From the NCBI GenBank assembly GCA_029243025.1, contig JAQWSU010000055.1:167478-231477 (forward strand): a stretch of DNA of 64,000 nucleotides. Direction: 5' to 3'. The translations under genes and the position numbers were made by a program. Under the pieces are notes generated by a model. The model searched no databases and was not told the DNA's origin. It saw only the letters and a list, made by a program, of their open reading frames with translations. Source of the stretch: Pirellulaceae bacterium (GTDB taxonomy: Bacteria > Planctomycetota > Planctomycetia > Pirellulales > Pirellulaceae). This document shows, in pieces, positions 52,572 through 61,251 of this stretch (position 1 is its first letter; the number at the start of each line of letters is the position of its first letter).

Positions 52572-55418
52572 GTGCAAGACGTTAACGGTGAAACGGTCGT
52601 CCTTCATGAACCGCTCTGCTTGGTTCGAGATTGGTTGGAAGCCGGACGGGATAACCCTGAGAACTACGCGGCGGCGATACGAGAACTCAGGACCATTGGT
52701 GATTCGGCAGAAGATGCGGGTCGCGGTGACATCGCTCGCTTTGTTAATCAACTGGCCAACTTGACCGAGATCGCCGTGCTTTCAACTGATGACAGCGCGA
52801 TGGGCTCGGAATCGGCGGAAATCCTCACTTATGTCGACGATTCACTTTCGCTGCTTCAGCAGGCATTCGACGACGTAGACGACCTGGGAGAGCCGCTCGA
52901 TAAACGTCTGTCCGAAGGCGTACAGCGTTGGGGTGAATGCTTGCAGGTTTTCAATGAACAACAAAATGAAGCTGAGAGTTGGCAACCGTCCGCAAAAACG
53001 ACTGATTTTGATCCAAGGTCGGAAAATGATCAGGTCAACGACGATATTGGCATGATACTCACTTCGTTGTCGGAGCTCACTTCCGCATCAACTGCCCAAG
53101 TCGCGTCAGATGAGGTGCAAGGGCAAGAAGAAGCGAAGGAGTTCTTAAGTCAATTGGCGACTGAGTCAGTTGAATCGGTGTCCGGTGAAGAGAGATCCTC
53201 GTTAAATGACGATGTGATCTTGGAAGGGGAAATCAAGGAAGCCTATCTCGACGATGCACAACGTTGCTTGGCCTCGATCGAGTCATCGTTACTTGCCTTT
53301 GAAAACTCGCCCAATCCGCAACCGCTCAATCAAGTTTGTCGGGAATTGCACACGCTGAAAGGCGCTTCGGCAAGCGTGGGTTTAGTGAAACTGGCAGCTT
53401 TTTTGCACCATGTAGAAGATGATCTGCAAGCCTCTTGCGATCGGTCCGATGGTCAAATCGACGTCGATCCGATTCTGCAAGGTGTTGATTTAGTTCGACA
53501 GCAAATCAGCCTAGTTGCTCCTGAAACGACCAGTGTCCCCGTGGAAACGAAGAATGGGAAAGATCAATCGCCAAAACCCGGGACTCCATCCGGCAAAAGG
53601 CCGGCTGCGTTCTCCGACTCCACTGCCTCCTCCAAAGATTCGGTTCGTGTTAAGTCAGCTCAACTGGATCGACTAATGGATATGTTGGCGGAATTGGTGA
53701 TGCTCCGAAACCGGCGCGAATGTCGCGTTGAGCAACTCAAGGAAATTAACACGGAGCTGGTGGCTTGTGTTTCTCGCCTCCGGGCTTTTGAAGAAGATTG
53801 TCCTCCCGCGGCCTCGCTCAATTCGTTGACCATCGACCCGATCGAATATCGATCAAAGAAACCAAGACGACGGAAGGTTAGTTCGTTGACTGAAGTCGCG
53901 AACGATCTGCTCGACCTGGGTCGAAATCTACGAGAACTGTATGAACCGGTGGGTGACGAAAATCGAGCTATCTCGCGATTCATTCGACAGTTTCGTCAAG
54001 AGCTTGTGCAGTTGCGACGTGTTCCCGTAGGTGGGCTATTCGCTCGTTTGCAACGAGCTGCCCGTGACGCTGCGAAAAAAGAAAATAAACAGGTTGCGTT
54101 ACAGCTTGTTGGTGAAGACGTGGGTTTGGAGCGATCAATTCAAGAACAGTTGTATGATGCACTGCTTCATATTGTGCGCAACGCCGTCAGCCATGGGATT
54201 GAGACGGAATCGCAACGAATTGCGCTGGGGAAAAATCCATCCGGCACGCTGAGGTTGGAAGCAAATGGTGGATCCAATTTGCTCGTGATCACCGTCCGTG
54301 ACGATGGGCGAGGGCTCGACTATGACGCCCTCCGTCGTCGAGGTGTTGAAATGGGATTGATTGCTTCTGATCGAGTCGCAACGCGGTCGGAGTTGGCTCG
54401 ACTGATCTTTCATCCGGGGTTCTCCACCAAGACAGAAACAACCGAACTATCCGGCCGTGGTGTGGGCATGGATGTTGTCGCTACGACGTTGGAGGAACTT
54501 CAAAGTTGGATCGAAGTTGAATCTGAACCCGGTCAGGGAACGATCATTCGTCTCCTGATTCCGCTGCATTCTGTGATTGAGCACGTGATGGTGTTCCGAT
54601 CAGGCAATCAGGAGTTTGCTGTCCCTACTCAATTTGTGAAAGCAGCCGGACCATGGGTGCCGGAACAATCACAGGATTTCCCCCTGATTCCGTTCTCGAG
54701 TGTCTGTCCGAATACTCGTTCTCAGGACCTGAATCAAAGTCAACTCATCGTGATTGCACACGGGTGGGAAGTCACTGACAGCGATAATGAATCGGACTCA
54801 ACACAACGAATTGAAAGGCGAATCGGACTGTTGGTTGATGAAATTGTTGGTCCCGAGGAAGTCGTGGTGCGTCCTCTTCCTTCCTTGCTGAAAGACCAAC
54901 GAATGTTTGGCGGAGTCACCCTTTCAGGGACAGGTGATATTATGCTGCTGTTCGACGGTCAACATTTGCTTCAGCGCAGCTTGATGGTGAGTCGCGAAGG
55001 TTCGACTCTTGATCCGTCCCACTTCTCAAAGAACCGGTCCTCGACAGAATGCAAGCGGGCGTTGGTGGTTGACGATTCTCGCAGTTCACGACGGGCGCTG
55101 ATTCAATTGCTTGATTCAGATCACTATCTGATTGACGAAGCATCCGATGGGCTTGAAGCGGTGAAGCTTCTTAATCAACAAGCCTATGACATTATTTTCA
55201 CGGATTTGGAGATGCCACAAATGAGTGGTTTTGACCTGTTGCGGGAAATCAGGTCGCGAGAAATCTACGAAATGACTCCTGTCCTGATGGTGAGCAGTCG
55301 AGACGAAGAAGTGTTCAAAGATAAAGCTAGGAATTTGGGCGTCACCGACTACCTCACAAAACCAGTTAGTGAAAAACAGATTAACGGTGCTCTTTGTCGT
55401 TTGCAGGAACCGAACTGA
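52572..55418 (+). CDS. cheA: Hybrid CheA histidine kinase with C-terminal receiver
   Basis: 948 residues with a GTG start and an AGGAG 7 bases upstream. Residues 1-220 are a helical and acidic extension with no recognised domain. The HPt domain has H260 in CRELHTLKGASASVG. A dimerisation segment begins near 360 (LDRLMDMLAELVMLRNR). The HATPase domain has the N-box HIVRNAVSHGIE (from 533) and G1 DDGRGLD (from 577), then FSTKTETTELSGRGVGMDVV. A CheW-like domain follows (about 675-830). A receiver domain closes the protein with D878 in FTDLEMPQMSGFDLL and the Lys in YLTKPVSEKQ. The hybrid form is like FrzE or PilL/ChpA chemosensory kinases. Confidence 0.95.
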   Translation: MQDVNGETVVLHEPLCLVRDWLEAGRDNPENYAAAIRELRTIGDSAEDAGRGDIARFVNQLANLTEIAVLSTDDSAMGSESAEILTYVDDSLSLLQQAFDDVDDLGEPLDKRLSEGVQRWGECLQVFNEQQNEAESWQPSAKTTDFDPRSENDQVNDDIGMILTSLSELTSASTAQVASDEVQGQEEAKEFLSQLATESVESVSGEERSSLNDDVILEGEIKEAYLDDAQRCLASIESSLLAFENSPNPQPLNQVCRELHTLKGASASVGLVKLAAFLHHVEDDLQASCDRSDGQIDVDPILQGVDLVRQQISLVAPETTSVPVETKNGKDQSPKPGTPSGKRPAAFSDSTASSKDSVRVKSAQLDRLMDMLAELVMLRNRRECRVEQLKEINTELVACVSRLRAFEEDCPPAASLNSLTIDPIEYRSKKPRRRKVSSLTEVANDLLDLGRNLRELYEPVGDENRAISRFIRQFRQELVQLRRVPVGGLFARLQRAARDAAKKENKQVALQLVGEDVGLERSIQEQLYDALLHIVRNAVSHGIETESQRIALGKNPSGTLRLEANGGSNLLVITVRDDGRGLDYDALRRRGVEMGLIASDRVATRSELARLIFHPGFSTKTETTELSGRGVGMDVVATTLEELQSWIEVESEPGQGTIIRLLIPLHSVIEHVMVFRSGNQEFAVPTQFVKAAGPWVPEQSQDFPLIPFSSVCPNTRSQDLNQSQLIVIAHGWEVTDSDNESDSTQRIERRIGLLVDEIVGPEEVVVRPLPSLLKDQRMFGGVTLSGTGDIMLLFDGQHLLQRSLMVSREGSTLDPSHFSKNRSSTECKRALVVDDSRSSRRALIQLLDSDHYLIDEASDGLEAVKLLNQQAYDIIFTDLEMPQMSGFDLLREIRSREIYEMTPVLMVSSRDEEVFKDKARNLGVTDYLTKPVSEKQINGALCRLQEPN

Positions 55419-55429
55419 GGAATCTACAT

Positions 55430-56968
55430 ATGAGTGAACGCACGATTCTTGTTATTGATGATAGCGCCACAATCCGACGACTGGTGGACGCCACTCTGAG
55501 CCCCGTTGGCTATCGCGTTGTCTTGGCTGGCAGCGCTGAGGAAGGCTTGGAACGTGCCGCGGAAGTGATGCCAGATTTGATCATTCTTGACCATCAACTT
55601 CCCGGTACGACAGGCAAAGAAGTCTGCAAACAATTGCTCGATAATCCGAATCTAAAAGATATTCCGATTGTCGGCAGTTCAACTTTGCGGAAACGTGCGT
55701 ATGTGGAGTATGCCGATTGCCCCAACGTGGTTGACATGCTGCCCAAGCCGTACACCGCAGAGTTGTTGATTACGACCGTCGCTAATACGGTGGACACGGG
55801 GGCCCTAGTCGTTGATTCCCAACGTGAAGGTACCGCCGTCCCTGAGGTGATTCAGGAGGTGGGGCAAGCAGAACTCTCGGGGAGCTTTGAATGTTGTTCG
55901 ATTCGTGAATTACTCGACTTTCTCAATAATGGTGATAAGACAGGCGTTTTGGAAGTCGAACTGACGCACAATCGAGTTTGGATCTACTTGTCAAAGGGAC
56001 GCGTTCAGGCGGTGACGGGCAACGGGATTGACGAAAAAGTCGTGCTGGATTGCTTGCCCGAATCATTGCAAGATCTAGCGCCCGTATTGAAGTTGACCAT
56101 TGCCGGAGGTTCCTGCAGTCAAATTGATGGATTAGTTCAACTCTTGGACAACAAGGTGCTTGATCCCAGATTGCTTCGGAAGTTATTGAGGCATCAAGGT
56201 GCTATGTTGTTGCTTCATTGCTTCCGCAGTGAACGGGTCGGATTTCGCTTTGAATCAGGACGGGAACCACCCTCACTTCATCACCGACTTCAACTCGATA
56301 TCAGCGTGGTTGCTTTGCTTGTGGAAGCCACCTTGCGAGTGCCAAACGAAGAACTGCCCGCCGATCATGGCGAGGCTCGCTTTGTGCGGCAAGCGGTCCG
56401 TGGTCAAAACCTCGATCGAGCTGGGCTCTCTGCTCAACATCAAAAGATCGTCAGTTGCTTGGGTGACGCCATTTCCGTCAATGATCTGTCCGCTAAGTTG
56501 GGATGGGAGCACGATGAGGTCCATCGTGTGCTTGTTGGTTTCGAAATGGTAGATTTCATCGAACGACAAGTGGGGGAGCCAGGCAAGCGGGTTGTGGTAC
56601 TGGAAACGGATACCGAGGCTGCCATGTCGTTGCGAGAGGCCGCACAAACAAATCAAGATGCTTGCTCATTGAAAGTGGTTCGGGATCGGCTTTCCTTGCA
56701 ACTTGTTTTGAAACGCCATCGACCAGATGTCATTGTGATTGCGGTCGATTCGGAACTCGGGCAACAGGTCTGTCGTGAATTGCGAGAAATGCCACAATCT
56801 TCCTTGGAAGGAATTCAATGGATAGGGATTTACGCTCAGGGACAAGACGTCTGGGGCCAATGGGATCAAGTTCTCCACCGACCATACGCGGTAGAAAACT
56901 TATTCCAATCGATTGATGAGCTGCCTGAACCCGGCACGTCGTCAGCCTTTTGTGTTGCGGGTAGCTGA
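55430..56968 (+). CDS. Receiver–DUF4388 protein with degenerate second receiver
   Basis: 512 residues from ATG 55430 (GAGGAATC upstream). The N-terminal receiver (1-125) is complete: ILVIDDSATIRRLVD, D54 in LIILDHQLPGTTG and the Lys in MLPKPYTAELL. A DUF4388/PATAN-type domain follows at about 150-270 (LSGSFECCSIRELLDFLNN, TGVLEVELTHNRVWIYLSKG). A winged-helix-like part lies at about 340-395 (HQKIVSCLGDAISVNDLSAK). The last 115 residues have receiver-like strands (RVVVLETDTE, PDVIVIAVDSE, WIGIYAQG, VLHRPYAVENLF) but the usual phospho-acceptor Asp and Lys are not in place. A signal adaptor is likely. DUF4388 proteins often link phosphorelays to polar or motility GTPases. Confidence 0.85.
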   Translation: MSERTILVIDDSATIRRLVDATLSPVGYRVVLAGSAEEGLERAAEVMPDLIILDHQLPGTTGKEVCKQLLDNPNLKDIPIVGSSTLRKRAYVEYADCPNVVDMLPKPYTAELLITTVANTVDTGALVVDSQREGTAVPEVIQEVGQAELSGSFECCSIRELLDFLNNGDKTGVLEVELTHNRVWIYLSKGRVQAVTGNGIDEKVVLDCLPESLQDLAPVLKLTIAGGSCSQIDGLVQLLDNKVLDPRLLRKLLRHQGAMLLLHCFRSERVGFRFESGREPPSLHHRLQLDISVVALLVEATLRVPNEELPADHGEARFVRQAVRGQNLDRAGLSAQHQKIVSCLGDAISVNDLSAKLGWEHDEVHRVLVGFEMVDFIERQVGEPGKRVVVLETDTEAAMSLREAAQTNQDACSLKVVRDRLSLQLVLKRHRPDVIVIAVDSELGQQVCRELREMPQSSLEGIQWIGIYAQGQDVWGQWDQVLHRPYAVENLFQSIDELPEPGTSSAFCVAGS

Positions 56969-56998
56969 TCAGTTGGGAAACGCCTAGAGGATTCTGCG

Positions 56999-58528
56999 AT
57001 GACAAATGAACCAACAACGATTGTGAAAAAGCCGTGTCTGTCGCTTTCGGTAATTTGCCCTAACGGGAGTCGGAACGATCACGATCTCCAAGATGGAGGC
57101 AGCCTGATTATTGGCTCTGGAGGCAACTGTGGACTCCGTCTAGACGGGGATGAAATTTCAGCGATGCATTGCGTTGTCCAGTTTAATGAGGGCAAGGTGA
57201 TGGTGCAGGATTGGTGTTCAGATACCGGCACGATGGTGGACGGGCATCGTATTACCGATGAAGTTCACACGGATCCGGGTGTCCAAATTGGTATCGGCCA
57301 TTACACCCTGATGACGAAATTAGATGCAGGATCCGAGGAATCCGTGGTGAAAACCTCCGAGGTTGTATCGGAGATGGGGGAAGAAACGCCGCTGTTGGAA
57401 TTGGACGAACCCTTATTGGAACAAGAGAAAGAAGTCGTAGAGGATCAAACCATTCACGCAGCGTTTCAAGCCGACCCATGGAATCAGGCTGAATGTCCAA
57501 ACGAAGCGGATCGGTTGTCGGACGACCTGCAAGCCGATGTCGAGAGTGGGACGACTTCAGTACGGCCGATGCAGAAAAACACCTCATCGCAGGATTCGAG
57601 CTTTGTGAAAGGGACATCGTCAAGTGGGCGACGGCATCGTCTAACACCCGATCAAGCCTTCAACCAAGAAACGATTGAAATGCTCCAAGCGGAGCTGGAA
57701 TGGACACAAGCAGAGTTGGCTGAACGCGATGGCCAAATCGCGGAAATGACATCTCTCATCGAATTCGACGCTCCGGAAGAGCCTTCGATAAATAAACAGG
57801 AAATGGAAGCCCTCGTTGGACGGCTCGAAGATCTACTCTCCGAATTGGAACGAAGCGACCATCGAATCCGAGCGTTGGAAGAGCTCTTGCGAGCGGAGCA
57901 AGAGACGAGTCACGCTGAACAAGAAGAACGCGTGCAAATAGAACGATGGCTGAATGACATCGAACATCGCATTTCCGAACGTGAAGCCGAATCTCGTGCC
58001 GAACGCGATATGCTCACCCACCGTTTGGTGGAATTGCGCGAACAACTCGAAGAATCCGATCGGCAGATTTATGAGGCGGCAGCAGTGATATCGCCTCAGA
58101 CCGCACATGAAGGTGCTTTGCAAAATTTGCGTGAAGAAAACGATCGGCTAAGCGAGGAACTGACAAGTTCCCGGGAGGTGCATCGACAACTCGAGCATCG
58201 GATCGAAAGTCTACAAGGAACAACGGCTGCGGAGAATCAGCAAGCTGTAATTGACGAGGCACTACGTGAAGAACGTATGGGTATGGCTCAGGAACGAGCG
58301 ACCCTTTCACGCGATCGAGCTGAATTAGCAAGACAGATCGCCGAATTGCAAAACGAGGATTTGCCGCGATCTGCAGCACTTGCTGATCAAAAATTTAATG
58401 CGTTTCGACAAACCTTGAAAGAGCTCCATCAAGAAGAAGACCGAGGTAATGGATCGGTGAAGCCAACATTGGCCACACGGATTTCAAGCCTTTGGCAGCG
58501 TCTTGATGGACCAACGGATACTGACTGA
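56999..58528 (+). CDS. FHA-domain protein with long coiled coil
   Basis: 509 residues. An FHA-like domain spans about 12-110: LIIGSGGNCGLRLDGDEI, SAMHCVVQFNEG, and DWCSDTGTMVDGHRI. The Arg of the usual 'GR' phosphothreonine site is Ser here, though the Ser-x-x-His is kept. Residues about 225-470 form an almost unbroken coiled coil rich in Glu, Arg and Gln (EMLQAELEWTQAELAERDGQ, EQETSHAEQEERVQIERWL, REERMGMAQERATLSRDRAE). It is a likely scaffold, tethering other operon products at its FHA end or along the helix. The start follows the receiver-DUF4388 gene by 30 bp; an FHA partner kinase is not in the window. Confidence 0.85.
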   Translation: MTNEPTTIVKKPCLSLSVICPNGSRNDHDLQDGGSLIIGSGGNCGLRLDGDEISAMHCVVQFNEGKVMVQDWCSDTGTMVDGHRITDEVHTDPGVQIGIGHYTLMTKLDAGSEESVVKTSEVVSEMGEETPLLELDEPLLEQEKEVVEDQTIHAAFQADPWNQAECPNEADRLSDDLQADVESGTTSVRPMQKNTSSQDSSFVKGTSSSGRRHRLTPDQAFNQETIEMLQAELEWTQAELAERDGQIAEMTSLIEFDAPEEPSINKQEMEALVGRLEDLLSELERSDHRIRALEELLRAEQETSHAEQEERVQIERWLNDIEHRISEREAESRAERDMLTHRLVELREQLEESDRQIYEAAAVISPQTAHEGALQNLREENDRLSEELTSSREVHRQLEHRIESLQGTTAAENQQAVIDEALREERMGMAQERATLSRDRAELARQIAELQNEDLPRSAALADQKFNAFRQTLKELHQEEDRGNGSVKPTLATRISSLWQRLDGPTDTD

Positions 58529-58544
58529 GGCCAGAGATAATCTT

Positions 58545-59171
58545 ATGCAACACTCAACACCTAAGCATGATTTCGGAAGACAAATGGTCAACCGGCCGAC
58601 GGTCGAATCGCCGCAATTCGATCGCAGCGTCAAGTTTACCGACCCGATCGTTATTCAGGATCAGGTGGAACATCTTCAGCTACTTACTTCGCGCATTGAA
58701 GAGTTCTTGGCCCATCAGATTAACCGCCTGCAGGAAATGAAAACGCCGGTGGTGGATCCCCCAAATACTGACTCCGTTGAGCTTGATCGATTGGCCAGCG
58801 AATTCGAAGAAGTGCGACAGAATTGGGAAATCGAGCGTCAGCGGGAAACAGAGCGTCTTCGAAGCGATGCCGAGCAACTTCAACAGGCCTGGCAAAACCT
58901 CGAAGGCGAGCAACGCGAATTGTTGACTCGCCAAGCGGCAATTCGTACCACCACCACTACCACTTCGGCTGGATCCGTACAGGGTGATGCCTCAATGGCG
59001 GTTGGTGGTAACTATCCTACGCGGTCCAACGCAACGATGCGAACGACTTCAATTCCAAGCCAACCTGCTAACAACGAAGTGCGTCCCGCGCCCTATCATA
59101 AGGCGCAAATCCAGTTTCAAAAGTTGCGGCGAGAAATGCAAAAGCACGCGCAGCAACGTGACAAAAGATAG
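58545..59171 (+). CDS. Coiled-coil hypothetical protein
   Basis: 208 residues from ATG 58545; in-frame starts at 58503-58506 would overlap the FHA gene by 23-26 bases and remain possible. Helical segments at about 35-60 (QVEHLQLLTSRIEEFLAHQI) and 75-130 (LASEFEEVRQNWEIERQRET) are coiled coil. The centre is Thr-rich (RTTTTTTSAG), and the C-terminus (QIQFQKLRREMQKHAQQRDK) is a basic helix. No family recognised. Its helical nature matches the preceding FHA protein, so the two may assemble. It is the last gene before the 124-bp gap to the FGE-fold gene. Confidence 0.65.
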   Translation: MQHSTPKHDFGRQMVNRPTVESPQFDRSVKFTDPIVIQDQVEHLQLLTSRIEEFLAHQINRLQEMKTPVVDPPNTDSVELDRLASEFEEVRQNWEIERQRETERLRSDAEQLQQAWQNLEGEQRELLTRQAAIRTTTTTTSAGSVQGDASMAVGGNYPTRSNATMRTTSIPSQPANNEVRPAPYHKAQIQFQKLRREMQKHAQQRDKR

Positions 59172-59280
59172 CCGACCAATTGTTGGGGAGGTCGTGGTTG
59201 TGTTTCGATGATCACGCTCCGAGTTATTGGAAATTGAAATTCTTCAGACTTCGGCTTCGAGCATCCCGAACAGACAGCAC

Positions 59281-59289
59281 AGGAGGAGC
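59281..59289 (+). promoter_or_regulatory. Strong Shine-Dalgarno that sets the FGE-fold start
   Basis: AGGAGGAGC lies 6 bases before GTG 59296, favouring this start over the in-frame TTG at 59227 that has none. Confidence 0.7.
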
Positions 59290-59295
59290 AGAAAA

Positions 59296-60318
59296 GTGAC
59301 TTTGATTTCACGATTTCGGCGAAAGTCCGACAAACCATCTGCCGAAGCTGAGGAAGAACGAAACGATTCGCTCGTCGCTCAAGCCATCCCCTCGGTAGAG
59401 CAACTTCATTACTGCCGTGTCTTACAACTTCCGGTTGAGGGTGAGTCAGTTCCAGACCCAACTGCTGTCAACCTTGCATGGAATTCGCTGGAAGAACAGA
59501 TGACGCCTGTACCCGAGGGCGAAGTGTCAATGTTGATGATCGATCCAGGGTATCTGGAGGGTGAACCGACGGAAAATCCGACCGAGTTGGCTTGGGTGCA
59601 GACGTTCTATTTGGATCGTTGTGCAGTGACCAACGCCGAGTTTTCACAATTCGTGGCTGAGGGCGGATACGCGCAGGAATATCTTTGGCCCGCGGAAATC
59701 TTGTCACACGTACTGCAGTTCGTCGATTCGACGGGTTGTGCCGGACCTCGTTTCTGGGTGAATGGTCAACCACCTGCCGGAAAAGAAAACCATCCGGTCG
59801 TCGGGATCTGTTGGTACGAGGCGAATGCGTACGCACATTGGCGAGGAAAACGCTTACCGACGCCCGCTGAATGGCAGCGAGCTGCGACCTGGGCAGGCTG
59901 CCAGGGCGACGCGGCGTCGCAAAGTCGCTATCCGTGGGGCGATTCATTCGATCCATCGCGCTGTAATACCTGGAATAGTGGGCTGGGGGATACCAGCGCA
60001 GCGAACGAATATTACAACGGCTGTACACCCAATGGGGTTTACCAGTTGATTGGTAACACCTGGGAGTGGACGGCCGCGCTGTTTGAAGTCGATGTCTCCC
60101 CCAATGGTGACAGGCTGCTTACGAGCGTCGCTATGGGAGAAATCCGTGGGGGTGCTTTCGACACTTACTTTGCCAGTCAAGCAACAAGTCAATTCCGGAC
60201 AGGGCAAAACCTGCTGCATCGTGGTCGCAACACTGGTTTTCGTTGTACCGTCGATGCTGACGAACTTGTCCCACCATCCGATCCCTATTCCTTCCTCGAG
60301 GAAGGTGGTGAATCATGA
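59296..60318 (+). CDS. Formylglycine-enzyme-fold protein without catalytic cysteines
   Basis: 340 residues from GTG 59296. A variable N-terminus (1-75) is followed by the SUMF1/FGE fold: FYLDRCAVTNAEFSQFV, NHPVVGICWYEANAYAHWRG (in pieces), KRLPTPAEWQRAA, RYPWGD, NGVYQLIGNTWEWTA, IRGGAFDTYFASQATSQFR, and GRNTGFRC. In active FGE the segment after RGG carries two cysteines that bind copper; neither is present here, so enzymatic formylglycine formation is unlikely. It more likely acts as a binding domain, as in several bacterial kinase and conflict-system proteins. No signal peptide. Its stop overlaps the GTPase start (ATGA). Confidence 0.9.
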   Translation: MTLISRFRRKSDKPSAEAEEERNDSLVAQAIPSVEQLHYCRVLQLPVEGESVPDPTAVNLAWNSLEEQMTPVPEGEVSMLMIDPGYLEGEPTENPTELAWVQTFYLDRCAVTNAEFSQFVAEGGYAQEYLWPAEILSHVLQFVDSTGCAGPRFWVNGQPPAGKENHPVVGICWYEANAYAHWRGKRLPTPAEWQRAATWAGCQGDAASQSRYPWGDSFDPSRCNTWNSGLGDTSAANEYYNGCTPNGVYQLIGNTWEWTAALFEVDVSPNGDRLLTSVAMGEIRGGAFDTYFASQATSQFRTGQNLLHRGRNTGFRCTVDADELVPPSDPYSFLEEGGES

Positions 60319-61235
60319 ACCATACAACCGAACAAATTATTCAGACGAGTCAGTTTCTTGATAACAAGGTTAAAGTGACTTGCGTTTGCTGTGAGCAGGA
60401 GTCATTTGATAACAATGGCTATTGCGGTGGTTGCCAAGCGCCTCTCGATCTATCGAGGACTGCTGAAAAACGTGGGGTACCGGTAAACTTTGTCTCCGTG
60501 CTTGGTGCCAGTGGAGCTGGCAAGACAGTCTTCATCGGAATGTTGCTGGATATCTTAAGTAAAGGAAGCAGTGGAATCCAAGGACTGCCGAACAATGCTT
60601 TTAGCGTCGCCATCCAACAGCAAACGATCGGCGCACTTGAAAATCGTCGGTTTCCAGAAAAAACGGCGTCGGAAGCGGAAGGCTGGCAGTGGGTCCACTG
60701 CGAAGTGTCCAACGATAAAAAAAGACGCAACTATTTGGATGTCATTACGCCCGATTTTGCAGGGGAAGCCATTGCCACAGAGCTTGAGCATCCGGGAACC
60801 TACGTGGCGATCCGAGAAGTCATTCGGCGCTCAAGGGCCGTCTTGATGTTGATCGACTCGATGAGCGTGCGTGATTCCGGACGTGACGAGGACTTTTTTG
60901 CGATGAAGTTGGCGTCCTACATTCATAATCTGCGCAGCCCAAGCGTTACTGGTCGGAAACAGAAACCCGTCAAGTTTCCCCTGGGAATTGTTTTGACGAA
61001 GTCGGATGAATGCCGCGAGGCAATGGTCAACCCCGAGCAATTTGCCAGCGATAACATGCCTGGATTTGGGAAGTTCCTCGGCAGGAATTTCTCGAGCTAT
61101 CAATTCTTCGCTTCCAGTGTCGTTGGCTCTTCCGCAACCTACGCCGATCATCGTGGTTACTTTATGCCCGTTCCATTACACGTGGAACCTCGGGGAATTA
61201 CCGAACCGCTGGAATGGATTATCAACTGCACTTGA
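60315..61235 (+). CDS. Zinc-ribbon TRAFAC-type GTPase
   Basis: 306 residues. A zinc ribbon at about 20-45 has two CxxC pairs (VTCVCCEQ and GYCGGCQ). The P-loop is GASGAGKTVFIGML with K70. A G3-like DFAGE follows near residue 155, and G4 is LTKSDE with T228, K229 and D231, giving guanine specificity. The layout (zinc ribbon then P-loop GTPase, about 300 residues) resembles the DO-GTPase2-type domains found beside GAP1 proteins in bacterial conflict systems, but I cannot confirm the family. Neighbours are an FGE-fold protein (4-base overlap) and a GAP1-like protein (16 bp). It is probably the output element of the upstream phosphorelay (inference). Confidence 0.8.
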   Translation: MNHTTEQIIQTSQFLDNKVKVTCVCCEQESFDNNGYCGGCQAPLDLSRTAEKRGVPVNFVSVLGASGAGKTVFIGMLLDILSKGSSGIQGLPNNAFSVAIQQQTIGALENRRFPEKTASEAEGWQWVHCEVSNDKKRRNYLDVITPDFAGEAIATELEHPGTYVAIREVIRRSRAVLMLIDSMSVRDSGRDEDFFAMKLASYIHNLRSPSVTGRKQKPVKFPLGIVLTKSDECREAMVNPEQFASDNMPGFGKFLGRNFSSYQFFASSVVGSSATYADHRGYFMPVPLHVEPRGITEPLEWIINCT

Positions 61236-61251
61236 TGGTCGGAGGGGCACC

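Noticed and set aside
61006..61251. Upstream extension of the GAP1-like gene
   Set aside because: It overlaps the GTPase gene in another frame; ATG 61252 has an excellent ribosome site.
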